Shown: positions 43,256 through 53,129, numbered from the stretch's first letter. The stretch: DNA of 64,000 nt from Alicyclobacillus tolerans (GCF_001447355.1 NZ_JXBW01000007.1:62001-126000), one strand, 5' to 3'. The notes: a model not told the origin generated them from the letters alone. Numbers and translations are program-made.

Positions 43256-45189
43256 ATGGCCCTATCAATCAGCGGCAGGCACATCCGCATGCGCGTGCCG
43301 CCAGGGCCGCTGTCAACCACTTCTATCGTACCTCCGTGCGCAATGGCAACCAAACCACTAAAGGTTAAGCCAAGACCAAGGCCGTTTTTCTTCGTAGAAC
43401 TATAGGGCATGAAAATAGTATCCCAACGCTCCTTCGGAATGCCCACCCCGGTATCGACAAGATCCACTCGCAACTGTTCCCCTTCGCCCTTCGTTTCCAG
43501 CCGCACTTGCCGTACCGGCGCCGATTCCGGTATCGCATCCATCGCGTTTTTCAGCAAATTGACAATGGCTGCAAACACCTTATCTGCGTCAACCTCTAGC
43601 TCGACCTTTGCCATGGCTGTGCCGTCATCGAAAACCAACTGGATGTGTTTACTTTCCATCATCGGTCGACACAACCCGGCTGCCTCCCTTGTAATGGCAA
43701 AGACGTCCGCACGTTTGACAGACAGCCGACCATGCTTAAGGAAGTTTGTAAACTCACGAGAAACGCGGTTTGCATATGCAGAAGCCGAATGCATGCGGTC
43801 GAGAATTTCCACCGCCTTGCTATTCAAGCCTGGTTGCACACGCGGTAAGAGTTCCGACATCTGGCGGATTGCCGCCAATGGGGTACCCAACTCGTGCACC
43901 AACGCATGGGTGGCCATCACGAGATAATTCATGCCCTTGCCGCGCTCGCGCAGCGAAAGTTCACGCAGATAATCAACCAATTTGCGCGACATTTCATTGA
44001 CGTGATCGGCCAATACGCCGATTTCGTCCGAGCGGCGGACCTGAAGCTGCGCCTCGAAGTTGCGATCCGCAATCTCATCCACAGCCTTTGTAATCCGGCG
44101 CAGCGGCTTGGCAATCAGATCCGCCCCTAAGTAGCTGAGCAGCGCAGTCGCGACAAGCAATATCGCAGAAACGATGACCAGGTTGTGGATAAGAAGTGTC
44201 AAAGTGCTGCTGATGGCACGATAATCAGTGACCACTTTGACGACGTAGCGCGTACCACGGACGCTCTGTGGAATAAATGTCTTTAGCACTTTGCGCCCGG
44301 ATACATGATCGATCACGCTCACCGTCCGATTCGACGTGAGGGCTTCGTTTTTTGCTTTCACGTCAACGGCTGGGTTGCGATATTTGTACTCGCCGTACAT
44401 CACCGGCTCATTGGCAACGTCGACCCAAGAGGTGCCATGGTAAGAATAGCGAATCGGTGCTTGCCCGAACGTTCGATTCAATACGGCAATACTAAGAACG
44501 TCCGAATCGGCGGCCTGAATATGGCGAATTGCCGTATTCACGCCAACGTCCTGTTCGTAACCGGGAATCGACGTCGAGACATAGAACGGATCGATAATGT
44601 AGTCGGTACGCCCGTCGTAATAGTACCCCCACTTATCGACTTTTGAAGGGTCCGATGTGGCATTGGAGAACGGTCCTGACCAGTAATTCTGCTCCGCCAT
44701 GCCATAGGTGGATGCCTGTGGACGCCCGGCCAAAAGATCGCGAAAGGCGATGTACCATTTGCCCATGCCCTTTGTCGAGAGGCCAATTTCGCGGGGATCT
44801 GTGGACCGAACACCGACGATGTCGTCGGCGGTCGGCTGAAACAAGGTGATACCACTGACTCCCAACTGCGCCGCGATCCGCTTTAGCTGGCTGTTGGTGA
44901 CGTCTTCCACACGTGGCGGTAGCTGTTCCTCAATGGCGATGGAAGCGATGCGCAATTCATTGCCAAGCAAATTGTCGCTATACGCCTCGCCTGTCCGCGA
45001 GGCAGCAATCTCAAGGTCAATTTGTTGCGCGAGTAATTCCGTCTGTTTCACCGCGTTGTTCAACAACTGTGCTCGCGTCGTACTATAAAATAACGTGTCA
45101 CTGAGAAGCGCGATGAGCAACATGGCACCAAACAGGATGGCCATGATTTTATACCGCAAAGAAAAGCGGACACGAGTCCGACGTTCCAC
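43240..45189 (-). CDS. Orphan membrane sensor histidine kinase with large extracellular domain
   Basis: About 649 residues. TM1 lies near residues 13-35 and TM2 near 335-360, leaving an extracytoplasmic domain of about 300 residues, possibly a dCache-type sensor. HAMP follows (ADLIAKPLRRITKAVDEIADRNFEAQL), then HisKA (VHELGTPLAAIRQMSELL) and HATPase (N-box NLLKNAMDAI, G-box DTGVGIP, KNGLGLGLTF). GTG at 45189 follows GGAGGGAG about 11 bases upstream, and the start is not certain. No response regulator is nearby. Confidence 0.88.
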   Translation of the reverse strand: MERRTRVRFSLRYKIMAILFGAMLLIALLSDTLFYSTTRAQLLNNAVKQTELLAQQIDLEIAASRTGEAYSDNLLGNELRIASIAIEEQLPPRVEDVTNSQLKRIAAQLGVSGITLFQPTADDIVGVRSTDPREIGLSTKGMGKWYIAFRDLLAGRPQASTYGMAEQNYWSGPFSNATSDPSKVDKWGYYYDGRTDYIIDPFYVSTSIPGYEQDVGVNTAIRHIQAADSDVLSIAVLNRTFGQAPIRYSYHGTSWVDVANEPVMYGEYKYRNPAVDVKAKNEALTSNRTVSVIDHVSGRKVLKTFIPQSVRGTRYVVKVVTDYRAISSTLTLLIHNLVIVSAILLVATALLSYLGADLIAKPLRRITKAVDEIADRNFEAQLQVRRSDEIGVLADHVNEMSRKLVDYLRELSLRERGKGMNYLVMATHALVHELGTPLAAIRQMSELLPRVQPGLNSKAVEILDRMHSASAYANRVSREFTNFLKHGRLSVKRADVFAITREAAGLCRPMMESKHIQLVFDDGTAMAKVELEVDADKVFAAIVNLLKNAMDAIPESAPVRQVRLETKGEGEQLRVDLVDTGVGIPKERWDTIFMPYSSTKKNGLGLGLTFSGLVAIAHGGTIEVVDSGPGGTRMRMCLPLIDRAIQGEA

Positions 45190-45255
45190 GTGATCCCCAA
45201 CTCCCTCCGTACCTGCCCATAGCATAGCAGGCTCGATTGGGATCTGTGGACTCTA

Positions 45256-47001
45256 TTATTTACTGGGTGTAGAACCTACTGGAAGCCACTTCAAAATATC
45301 ATGAAGACTCAATGGCCGGCTAAATCGGTAACCTTGGAAGACGTCACAGCCGCGCTCGCGCAGCCAGGTATAGTGCAAATCCGTCTCGACGCCTTCGGCA
45401 ACCACGATGGCACCGAGGTGATGAGCGAGGTCAATGATGCTAGAAACAATGATTTCGCATTTGGGATCTATCCCGATGCCGCGCACAAACGACTGGTCAA
45501 TTTTTAGGATATCCGGGGCGAGATCGCGAAAATAGCGAAATGACGAATAGCCTGTACCAAAATCGTCAATGGCCAGCCGGTGTCCACTATCTTGGAGCGA
45601 CTGTAGCACGGATAGACGCCGCCCAGAGTCGGCGAAAACGCTTTCTGTCACCTCGAATACGATCCGCCGCGGCGGTATTCCATAGTTGCCCAGCACGGCT
45701 TGAACATTTCGTAAAAAGTCGGGATGATCCAATTGGCGTACAGAGCAGTTCACAGAAATAGGGATGTTCGCCATGGCGAGTACGTCGTTGTGCACCAAAT
45801 CGCGGCAGACGACACCCAAGACCCGTAAACCGAGTTTGTGGATGAGGCCGAGTTCTTCTGCAATAGGAATAAACGTGCCCGGCGAGCACGGAAATCTCGG
45901 TTCATGCCAGCGTGCCAAGGCTTCAGCGCCGACGATACGCCCGGTAGCGTCAACCTTGGGCTGATACGCCACGCCAATTTGCCCTTTATCGAGGGCTTCC
46001 ATCAGTCGAAAATACAGCGCATGCTTCTCCTCCATGCCGCGCTTCAAGCTCGGTGTATACCATGTGCTGTTCAGCGACGCTTCTCCCGCGCTATGCAGGG
46101 CAAGTAACGACTGATGTAAAAGTTCGACAAAAGCTACTTTCGTCCCATCCTCCGATTCATCAGGAACAGCGACGCCAAATCTGGCCTGCAGGCGAAAGTT
46201 AAACTCTCTGACGCGTATGGGCTGCTCGACTAGGAAAGTAAGAAAGTTAAGGACCGTTGGGTCAATCGTTCCCGTTCGCAGCGCCACGACAAATTCGTCT
46301 GCTGCCACACGTGCGACGTACGACTTAGGTAGTGCCCTTTGCACGCGCATTAAAAGATTGGTGAAGGCCTCGTTCATGACCTCGTCTCCGTAACTATCCC
46401 GAAGACCGATGAACTTGTTCAACCCAACCGCCACGACTGCGATCTGAGCACCCTTTTGGCTTTGCAACGACATAAGCTTAGCGTGCAACCAATGCTCGTT
46501 TGGAAAGCCTGTCCCACTGTCGAAGTATGAGCGATCCATCAACTTGCGCCATGCACCCATGCGTTCGCCATACGGCCTACAGGTGAACATCCAAAAGTGC
46601 TTGTCGCCGACAGTGAATGGGTTCGCTGCAACTTCAAACGACACCGCACTTCCATCCCTGTGCACGTACGGCATTTCGACAGGCAGAGACACCTCGCCCT
46701 GCTTGCAGATCTCGCTTACAATGTGGTGTCCATCTGGATGTACGATGCATAAGCCACTTTGCCCAAGAAGTTCAAGCGGCTCATAGCCCAATTCCCGGCA
46801 CAGCACATCATTCACGGCGGCAATCGACAGCAGGCGGCCAGATCCGTCTTCAATGCATACGTATACCGCCTCTGGCAGATACCGAATTATGCAGTGTGCA
46901 CTCAAAATTTCTCTAAACCCCTGATGCGTATAAAACGTACCATCTTGCCGAACCCGAAACGAATCCATGGTTCGCGCATCGCCGGTGCGCTGTTGCGTCA
47001 T
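45256..47001 (-). CDS. PAS, degenerate GGDEF and EAL domain protein
   Basis: 581 residues from ATG 47001 (TTGGGAGG upstream). A PAS domain (residues about 20-145) is followed by a GGDEF-like domain in which the signature is replaced (RVAADEFVVAL), so it should not make c-di-GMP. The EAL domain is intact: AEALARW, NCSVRQLD, FEVTES, AIDDFGTGYSS, LKIDQSFV, VAEGVET. It is therefore predicted to hydrolyse c-di-GMP, perhaps gated by GTP binding to the GGDEF-like domain. Co-directional with the kinase gene downstream; the HTH-guanylate kinase gene lies upstream. Confidence 0.9.
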   Translation of the reverse strand: MTQQRTGDARTMDSFRVRQDGTFYTHQGFREILSAHCIIRYLPEAVYVCIEDGSGRLLSIAAVNDVLCRELGYEPLELLGQSGLCIVHPDGHHIVSEICKQGEVSLPVEMPYVHRDGSAVSFEVAANPFTVGDKHFWMFTCRPYGERMGAWRKLMDRSYFDSGTGFPNEHWLHAKLMSLQSQKGAQIAVVAVGLNKFIGLRDSYGDEVMNEAFTNLLMRVQRALPKSYVARVAADEFVVALRTGTIDPTVLNFLTFLVEQPIRVREFNFRLQARFGVAVPDESEDGTKVAFVELLHQSLLALHSAGEASLNSTWYTPSLKRGMEEKHALYFRLMEALDKGQIGVAYQPKVDATGRIVGAEALARWHEPRFPCSPGTFIPIAEELGLIHKLGLRVLGVVCRDLVHNDVLAMANIPISVNCSVRQLDHPDFLRNVQAVLGNYGIPPRRIVFEVTESVFADSGRRLSVLQSLQDSGHRLAIDDFGTGYSSFRYFRDLAPDILKIDQSFVRGIGIDPKCEIIVSSIIDLAHHLGAIVVAEGVETDLHYTWLRERGCDVFQGYRFSRPLSLHDILKWLPVGSTPSK

Positions 47002-47108
47002 AACGTTCCTCCCAAGGAGATCCGTCATCAGTTCCACTCGTCAACCCTTTCGACACAGTTCGAGCAACTTCCTCTCTCGACACTCTGCGATCGCGGGAAA
47101 AAGAACGT

Positions 47109-47897
47109 TTATGCGCGCTTGCGCGTGCATGTGCGAATAATTTGGGCCAGCTCGGCTGTGGCTGTCGGAATGTCATCATTGAAAATCAAATAGTCGAACT
47201 GGTCACTGAGTGATTCCTCGTACTTTAAGCGTTCCATCCGGATTCGAATATCGGCTTCCGCGTCGCCACGCCCGTATAACCGACCCTCGAGATCGTTCAA
47301 CGAAGTCGGGCGAACATAAATTAACACGACGCGATCGCCAAACGCCTTCTTCATATTCAGGGCCCCGTTGACGTCGATGTCTTTAATGACGATATGGCCT
47401 GCGTCGAGTGCCTGTTCGTAAGTTAAGAGATGCGTACCATAGTAATTGCCGTGAATCGATTCGTACTCTAGAAACTCACCGCGCTCCGCCATGGCCATAA
47501 ACTCTTCCGTTGAGACAAAATAGTACGGATTCCCGTTGCGCTCACCTGGCCGCATGGGCCTCGTTGCAAACGATGGAATGAATGTTAGGCCGAGATCGTA
47601 GCGATCCCGCAGCGAATTGATAAGCGTGTTTTTACCGGCCCCAGACGGCCCTGATAGGATAAACAACAGTCCTTTCGTCTCGTGCTCCCCCTTGGGCTCA
47701 TAGCTCATCAAGTCGGACAGTGCACATTGCAAAGCGTCACAAATACTTTGCAAGACTTTGAGATCGACCCGGGAAATCTCATTTTTCTTGATGGCATAGA
47801 GCGTGTTTTTGTTGACGCCGGAACGCTTCATCAGATCGGGAATCTTCCAATTGCGTTCAAACAAGAGCCGATCGAGATGAAATTGCACTTTGTGCAC
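47109..47897 (-). CDS. XRE-type helix-turn-helix fused to guanylate kinase
   Basis: About 262 residues. Residues 1-65 form a Cro/C1-like HTH (FERNWKIPDLMKRSGVNKNTLYAIKKNE), as in YozG-type regulators. A short linker (YEPKGEHETKG) leads to a complete guanylate kinase: P-loop GPSGAGKNT, TRPMRPGERNG (GMP-binding Arg residues), YEFLEYESIHGNYYG, IDVNGALNMK and the lid RGDAEADIRIRMERL. GMP kinases make GDP from GMP and ATP. The fusion suggests DNA binding coupled to the GMP/GTP pool. I prefer the GTG at 47897 over the ATG at 47927 for its upstream GGGG. Whether this is the only Gmk of the cell is unknown. Confidence 0.85.
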   Translation of the reverse strand: MHKVQFHLDRLLFERNWKIPDLMKRSGVNKNTLYAIKKNEISRVDLKVLQSICDALQCALSDLMSYEPKGEHETKGLLFILSGPSGAGKNTLINSLRDRYDLGLTFIPSFATRPMRPGERNGNPYYFVSTEEFMAMAERGEFLEYESIHGNYYGTHLLTYEQALDAGHIVIKDIDVNGALNMKKAFGDRVVLIYVRPTSLNDLEGRLYGRGDAEADIRIRMERLKYEESLSDQFDYLIFNDDIPTATAELAQIIRTCTRKRA

Positions 47898-48062
47898 ACG
47901 AACACATCCCCGTTTTAAAGTTTCCATTCAGTATACACACTTCCGGCGAACAAGTACATGCATCATTGGAATTCTATCGTCATTGTGATTTTGGATAAGT
48001 CGCGCTAGACTACGCATATCAGGATTCGCATGAACATTTCGTCATAGAAAGGTCGACTCGCT

Positions 48063-49350
48063 ATGTCACAAAAGCCATTCTCACCTACACCCCATCCGAA
48101 ACCGCTTTCTACCACCGACCTGGTGATTTTTGGCGCGGTCTTAATGGTTCCTATTGCGCCGATGTCGATGTACGTGTACATCGCGGAACAAAGCGGCGGA
48201 CATAGCTGGCTTGTCATGCTCTTAGGCTGGTTCGGAGCTTGTCTCACGGCATACGCCTATCGACGCCTCGCAGGGGTATTTCCCGGCGGCTCCATATACA
48301 GCTACGTCGGTCGTGCACTACAAAGCGATACCGGATGGATTGCCGCCTGGATCATATTAGCTGACTACTTGTTCGTACCCCGCCACGCTGTATGCCAATT
48401 GTTCGAGTCTTATTGGCGAGTACTTGCCCCAAATCCCCAGCTGGAGCTGGTACGCGGTACTCAGCCTGATCAATCTGGCCTTTGGCTTGTTGCCCATCCG
48501 GCGGCAGATCCGGCTGTATGCGCTGGTGCTCATCAGTGAACTCATCGCCCTAATTGCCTTTATCGTCGTTGCCCTGCACGCTTTGCCACACGCCGGTGTG
48601 CCTGCCAGCTCGCCTGTGCATGTTGGTCCAGCACGAATGCTGTCACTCGTATCGGTAGGCGTGATTGGCTTTCTTGGCTTTGACGGTATTAGCACACTCG
48701 ACGGTGAGGCTGCCCGTCCTACACAATCTGTAGGACGGGCGACGATTTGGGTCGCAGCAGTCATGGGCTTTCTATTCCTACTGCAATGTGCGCTTGCAGG
48801 CGCCATTCATCCCAACTATGCCACACTGGATCCGGCAACCGGCTTTTTCGATCTCGCTCGTTCCATCGGCGGTCCATTCATCGGTTGGCTGTTGATCACC
48901 GTGTTTCTCATCGGATCCGGCATCGCCAACGCAAGCGCAGGCCAAGTGTCAGCCTCTCGGGTGCTGGCCGTACTCCGCGAACAAACCCTGCCCACGTTGT
49001 CAGCAAAGTCCCGACATTTAGACAGAGTTACGATGATCCTCATATCGCTTCTCTCTTTCGTTTTAGCCACTTTTGTGCCCTTACAAACGCTCAACGCGTT
49101 CGTTTCGTTCGGAGCATTTGCGGCTTTCATCATGATTCACGTATCTTTGTTTTATCGATTTTACATACGGGGAACGAAAGGGCCGAAGCGCATTGTCGAT
49201 GGATGGGTGGCAATCTTAGGTTTGCTGGTGATGATCGTGGCACTGATCTTCGAAGAGTCCCCATCGCTTGTGCTCAAACTTGGCGCTCTTTGGCTGCTCA
49301 TGGGTGTGGCCATTTGGGCCATACGGACATGGCGCGAGGCTGAAGTTTGA
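48063..49350 (+). pseudogene. APC-family amino acid permease, frameshifted
   Basis: The N-terminal 105 residues (LVIFGAVLMVPIAPMSMYVYIAEQSGG) and the downstream part (PSWSWYAVLSLINLAFGLLP ... ARPTQSVGRATIW ... GQVSASRVLAVLREQ) are halves of one APC permease in different frames. The shift is at a run of four C (48378-48381). Without one C the sequence joins as DYLFVPATLYAN and the protein would be 428 residues. It lacks an obvious SD. It could be a true pseudogene or a sequencing error. Substrate unknown. Confidence 0.85.
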
Positions 49351-49478
49351 GGTGACGTGCAAATAGAGCCACCCTTCGGCGTCTTGGCGCCCGTGCACGC
49401 CTGATCAGTGAATACAAACTCGATTTCAATTTGTTAAACTCCATAGAATGCACAGAATTGACTAGGCAGGTGAACGAC

Positions 49479-50669
49479 ATGCCATGGTTTGCAGACATGG
49501 TGTCGGCCATTACATGCTTGGCTTGGCTGTTCCTGTTATGCTGCAGAGGGTTCTATTGGCTAATGGGTGACGGGCTAACAGACAAGCGCATGGAAGAGCA
49601 CAACGGTGTCTCTAGTTGGCCAAAGGTTTGTGCAATCGTACCAGCCCGCAACGAAGCGGATGTTTTAGGCGAGACCCTGCCGTCACTTTTGAACCAGAAT
49701 TATGCTGGCGAGTTCCATGTCATTTTAGTGGATGATCACAGTGATGACGGAACCAGCGAAGTGGCACGCAACATTGCACAAACAATGCATCGGGAAGATC
49801 GATTGCAGATTCTGAAGTCAGCTCCTCTACCAAACGGATGGGCCGGGAAGGTTTGGGCTATGCAGAATGGACTGCGCGAAGTCCCTCCCGATGCTGAATA
49901 TGTATTATTGACCGATGCTGACATCCGCCATCCTGAGTCATCTGTGTCCCGCCTTGTTGAACAGGCCAAGCGGCAAAGACGAGATTTCGTCTCGCTGATG
50001 GTACGACTGCATGTAGAGTCAAAGTGGGAGGCCCTTTTGATTCCAGCATTCGTCTACTTTTTTGCAAAACTGTACCCATTTCGTTGGGTTGCTAACGACA
50101 AACGCAAGACGGCTGCGGCAGCAGGTGGCTGTATCCTTGTCAGGCGAGAACTGATCCAAACTGCAGACGGGTTAACCCCCATCGCTGGCGCCGTGATCGA
50201 CGACTGCTCATTGGCAAAACTCGTTCAGTCACGCGGTGCCACGCTGTGGTTGGGCCTGGGCAGCGACTTTGCCAGCATGCGCCGCTATACGTCTTTAGCA
50301 GAGATTTGGAATATGGTCGCTCGCTCAGCGTTCGTACAGCTCAACTACTCCCTTTGGCTCTTGGTCGGCACCACCATCGGCATGACACTACTGTACCTTG
50401 TCCCCGTGGTCACAACTATTGCAGGCATTTGCCTCACTTCTCTGGGACAAGCCGATTGGATCTGGCCAGGCCTGCTTGGTCTTGTTGCGTGGTGCATCAT
50501 GTCCGCTACCTTCGTGCCAATTCTTCGCTGGCACAGGCTGGCGCTGTGGCGAGTCATAACATTACCGGCCGCAGGCTTTTTGTATACGCTGATGACAATT
50601 GACTCTGCGATCCGGTTCTGGCAACGGCGGGCTGGCGCCTGGAAAGGACGCCCGTATGAAATGCATTAG
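49479..50669 (+). CDS. hpnB: Hopene-associated glycosyltransferase HpnB
   Basis: 396 residues of GT family 2. N-terminal TM, then AIVPARNEADVLGETLPSLL, DDHSDDGT, DADIRHP (DxD site), RTAAAAGGCILVRRE-type acceptor loop (here KTAAAAGG), IDDCSLAKLV, and C-terminal TM segments. These match HpnB of hopanoid clusters. It probably works on hopanoid or related lipid precursors; its reaction is not settled. ATG at 49479 with GCAGGTGA upstream. No other hopanoid gene is in the window. The last bases overlap the next gene's stop. Confidence 0.85.
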   Translation: MPWFADMVSAITCLAWLFLLCCRGFYWLMGDGLTDKRMEEHNGVSSWPKVCAIVPARNEADVLGETLPSLLNQNYAGEFHVILVDDHSDDGTSEVARNIAQTMHREDRLQILKSAPLPNGWAGKVWAMQNGLREVPPDAEYVLLTDADIRHPESSVSRLVEQAKRQRRDFVSLMVRLHVESKWEALLIPAFVYFFAKLYPFRWVANDKRKTAAAAGGCILVRRELIQTADGLTPIAGAVIDDCSLAKLVQSRGATLWLGLGSDFASMRRYTSLAEIWNMVARSAFVQLNYSLWLLVGTTIGMTLLYLVPVVTTIAGICLTSLGQADWIWPGLLGLVAWCIMSATFVPILRWHRLALWRVITLPAAGFLYTLMTIDSAIRFWQRRAGAWKGRPYEMH

Positions 50670-51424
50670 ACCTGCTTGGCTTGTCCCCTTACACGCTTGC
50701 GGTACACCCAACGCTCGGCGTCTTCGACGTCCTCATCACCAAATTGGCCGGTAATAAGCCGTTCAGGGTGGTCTAGGCAACCGGCCAACCGCAGCTTGTC
50801 CCGCAAATCCTGCAAACGCCGGCGTTTCTCGCGGACAGAGGGTACAGACTGCAGGGTCTCCTCCAAGGCGTCCCACGAGCGACCGAGTCTGTCGTACATG
50901 ATCATGAGCCAGTAATCAGAGATTTGAAAAGGCGTTAACTCTGTGCTTCCCGCCGGAGCTAACTCCATCCACAGTTCGTCTCCGGTGTATGGAATCCGCT
51001 CGACCAACTTTAGTTGCTTGCCTGCGCAAATCTTGCGATACGCTTCCTCCAAAGCTGCCGTGTCAATATCGACATCAATATCGCGAAGATATACATAGAA
51101 CTGCGACCAACGAGACATCATGCGCCGTGCATTGTCCAGGGTGAGATTAAACCTGTCCCCATCAAGGATGTGGCCCTCAATCCATTCAAGCGCCAACGAA
51201 TATTCCCACCATGGCAGTTCATCCAGGTTTTCAATGCCCGAGCGCTCGAAGTACATCATCAGGGCTTCCAAGTCGCCCCAGGCCCAGTCAAGTTCGTCAC
51301 TCCGCTTCGTAAAATACAATGTGTTTAGATAGGACACAGTCCATCGTTCCGGGAAGAGACGAACTTCCCCGCGCCCACGGTAAAAGTCACGGACCTGGCG
51401 CATCACGTCACTCATACGACTCAT
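50666..51424 (-). CDS. Hypothetical protein
   Basis: About 252 residues from ATG 51424 (TTGGAGGGG upstream). Soluble and rich in charged and aromatic residues, with no TM segment or signal peptide. Sequence such as ERWTVSYLNTLYFTKRSDELDWAWGD and QISDYWLMIMYDRLGRSWDAL suggests an all-helical repeat fold. No family recognised. It ends with overlap onto hpnB from the other strand. Confidence 0.65.
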   Translation of the reverse strand: MSRMSDVMRQVRDFYRGRGEVRLFPERWTVSYLNTLYFTKRSDELDWAWGDLEALMMYFERSGIENLDELPWWEYSLALEWIEGHILDGDRFNLTLDNARRMMSRWSQFYVYLRDIDVDIDTAALEEAYRKICAGKQLKLVERIPYTGDELWMELAPAGSTELTPFQISDYWLMIMYDRLGRSWDALEETLQSVPSVREKRRRLQDLRDKLRLAGCLDHPERLITGQFGDEDVEDAERWVYRKRVRGQAKQV

Positions 51425-51576
51425 CGAATTCCCCTCCAACACAAGTCGTTTATATTGTAACAAATCGTACCGCTTACAAATTTGCACTGCCGTGTGAGAA
51501 GGGTCACAATAATGTAACGTATATCAAAAGCATTCTCTCCTCCAAAGATACACCCTTCGACGCGAGGCAGAACAAA

Positions 51577-52704
51577 ATGAACAAAAACAGGAGATATCAA
51601 AAGCCACAATTACGTTTACGTCAACCAGCCTTAGCCGGAGCTTCGCCGCATGACCCGCCTAAATTGCACCATGCATTCTTGTTGAGAAAAGCGCCATGGC
51701 CTTGGCGCAGGGCCCTTGGCGCAGGGCTGTGTCTCTTTGTTCCATTGCTCGCGGCTACTTTAGCCCACCGACCGCTGTGGGGGTTGCTCGCAACCATCGG
51801 AGGCTTTACGGGCATTTATACAGCTGCCATTCCCCTGCGCCGATTGGCACTCAAGCTTGCCATCGTCGCCTTAGGACTATCGATATCCCTCGGACTTGGA
51901 ACGATGAGCGCCGCATCCCCCGCGAGCATGGCTATCGTTTTTGCCTTGGTCGGGGGATGCGCCACATTTCTGTGCAGTGCGCTGCAAGTTGCGCCCCCCG
52001 GGCCATTCTTTTTTATCATGGCATGTGCCATTGGCACGGGCATGCCAGTGGATCCTGTGGCGGCGCCTGCACGTGCGGCTGTCGCCCTGATTGGTGGCGC
52101 TATCGCGTGGGTGATTTCAATGGGCATAGCCTGGGGTTTATCCTGGCGACAACCGCACCATCATACCGAGTCCGCCAAGCGTTTGATGAACCGGGCACCA
52201 TTCCAATTGGCAGCCTTGCGGTTGCGACAGGCATTGCTCATCCGTTCGCCCTATATGATGGCAGGCCTTCGAATGGCCTTCGGCATCTGTTGTGCCGTAC
52301 TCTTGGCGTATGCACTTGGGGACACTCGCCCGTATTGGGTACCTGTGGGTTGCGCGGCCACCTTGATCGGGACAACCATTATGGGCACCATCCACCGCGC
52401 AATTCAGCGCGCCTTCGGCACGGCATTAGGCGTTCTGATCGCCGGTGCTATTTTATCGTTCCGTCCATCGTACATCGCCCTGGCGTGTATTGTGTTCGTG
52501 CTACAAACAGTGACAGAGTTGCTGATTCCGCGCAACTACGGCTTAGCTGTCATATTTATTACGCCGCTCGCGTTGACGATTACAGAGATTGCACGTGTCG
52601 GCCTCAGCGTTCCCACACTGATTCATGCACGGTTTATTGATACACTGCTCGGATGTTGCATCGGCTTAGTCATCCGCTTACTTTGGTGGCTGCCTGAGAA
52701 ATAG
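51577..52704 (+). CDS. FUSC-family (aromatic acid exporter-like) membrane protein
   Basis: 375 residues. A basic N-terminus (residues 1-45) precedes six hydrophobic segments (residues about 45-180), a short loop with HHHTESAKRLMN and a second set of five to six, the bipartite layout of FUSC/ArAE exporters. GDTRPYWVPVGCAATLIG resembles the conserved core of the family. Probable exporter; substrate unknown. GAGG lies before the ATG at 51577. Upstream codons are open but look non-coding. Confidence 0.8.
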   Translation: MNKNRRYQKPQLRLRQPALAGASPHDPPKLHHAFLLRKAPWPWRRALGAGLCLFVPLLAATLAHRPLWGLLATIGGFTGIYTAAIPLRRLALKLAIVALGLSISLGLGTMSAASPASMAIVFALVGGCATFLCSALQVAPPGPFFFIMACAIGTGMPVDPVAAPARAAVALIGGAIAWVISMGIAWGLSWRQPHHHTESAKRLMNRAPFQLAALRLRQALLIRSPYMMAGLRMAFGICCAVLLAYALGDTRPYWVPVGCAATLIGTTIMGTIHRAIQRAFGTALGVLIAGAILSFRPSYIALACIVFVLQTVTELLIPRNYGLAVIFITPLALTITEIARVGLSVPTLIHARFIDTLLGCCIGLVIRLLWWLPEK

Positions 52705-52908
52705 GCTGCCACCACCTCCTCGAATATTTCCCGGCAAATATCGACGGGCTATTTCCCAATTCCCGTTGAACGTTCACGGTTCTCCAAAAACAGTGAAAAA
52801 AGTAGGTTTACTTATCTCAATCGACACGCATCGACAGCATTCGATTTACAGACCCGCTATTCTATTGTTGTTGTTGTCGGATTTTGCATCCATAGGAGGT
52901 GAAATTCG

Positions 52909-53001
52909 ATGAAAAAGTTTCTTAATAAAGAAGCTTATATGACGGCTGCCGCGATAATCGCGCTTGCCGCGGCAACCATCGCGCCATGGCCTTGGATATA
53001 A
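52909..53001 (+). CDS. 30-residue putative exported peptide
   Basis: The ORF MKKFLNKEAYMTAAAIIALA... ends APWPWI. A consensus AGGAGGTGA SD lies 6 bases before the ATG, among the best in the window. The layout is a short basic N-terminus, a hydrophobic Ala/Ile core and a Trp-Pro-Trp tail, as in secreted peptide pheromones or small membrane peptides. A strong terminator 26 bp downstream makes it a short transcript of its own. DUF5317 and a sensor kinase follow. No known family recognised. Confidence 0.7.
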   Translation: MKKFLNKEAYMTAAAIIALAAATIAPWPWI

Positions 53002-53027
53002 TCCAGCTAATTGCGTTTTTGTTACTG

Positions 53028-53064
53028 GAAGAATCGGTATCTACCGATTCTTCTTTATTTATTC
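53028..53064 (+). terminator. Strong rho-independent terminator after the peptide gene
   Basis: 12-bp perfect stem GAAGAATCGGTA/TACCGATTCTTC with a two-base spacer, followed by TTTATTTATT. It would separate the peptide transcript from the kinase operon. Confidence 0.93.
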
Positions 53065-53129
53065 CTAATATGGGGTTCGCTATGCTCCACATGATAAAAT
53101 AAAACTGCTAATTAAGGTGAGTGATACTC

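Noticed and set aside
44184-44192. Single perfect TGTGGATAA in the sensor-kinase gene.
   Set aside because: An isolated copy is expected by chance in 64 kb.
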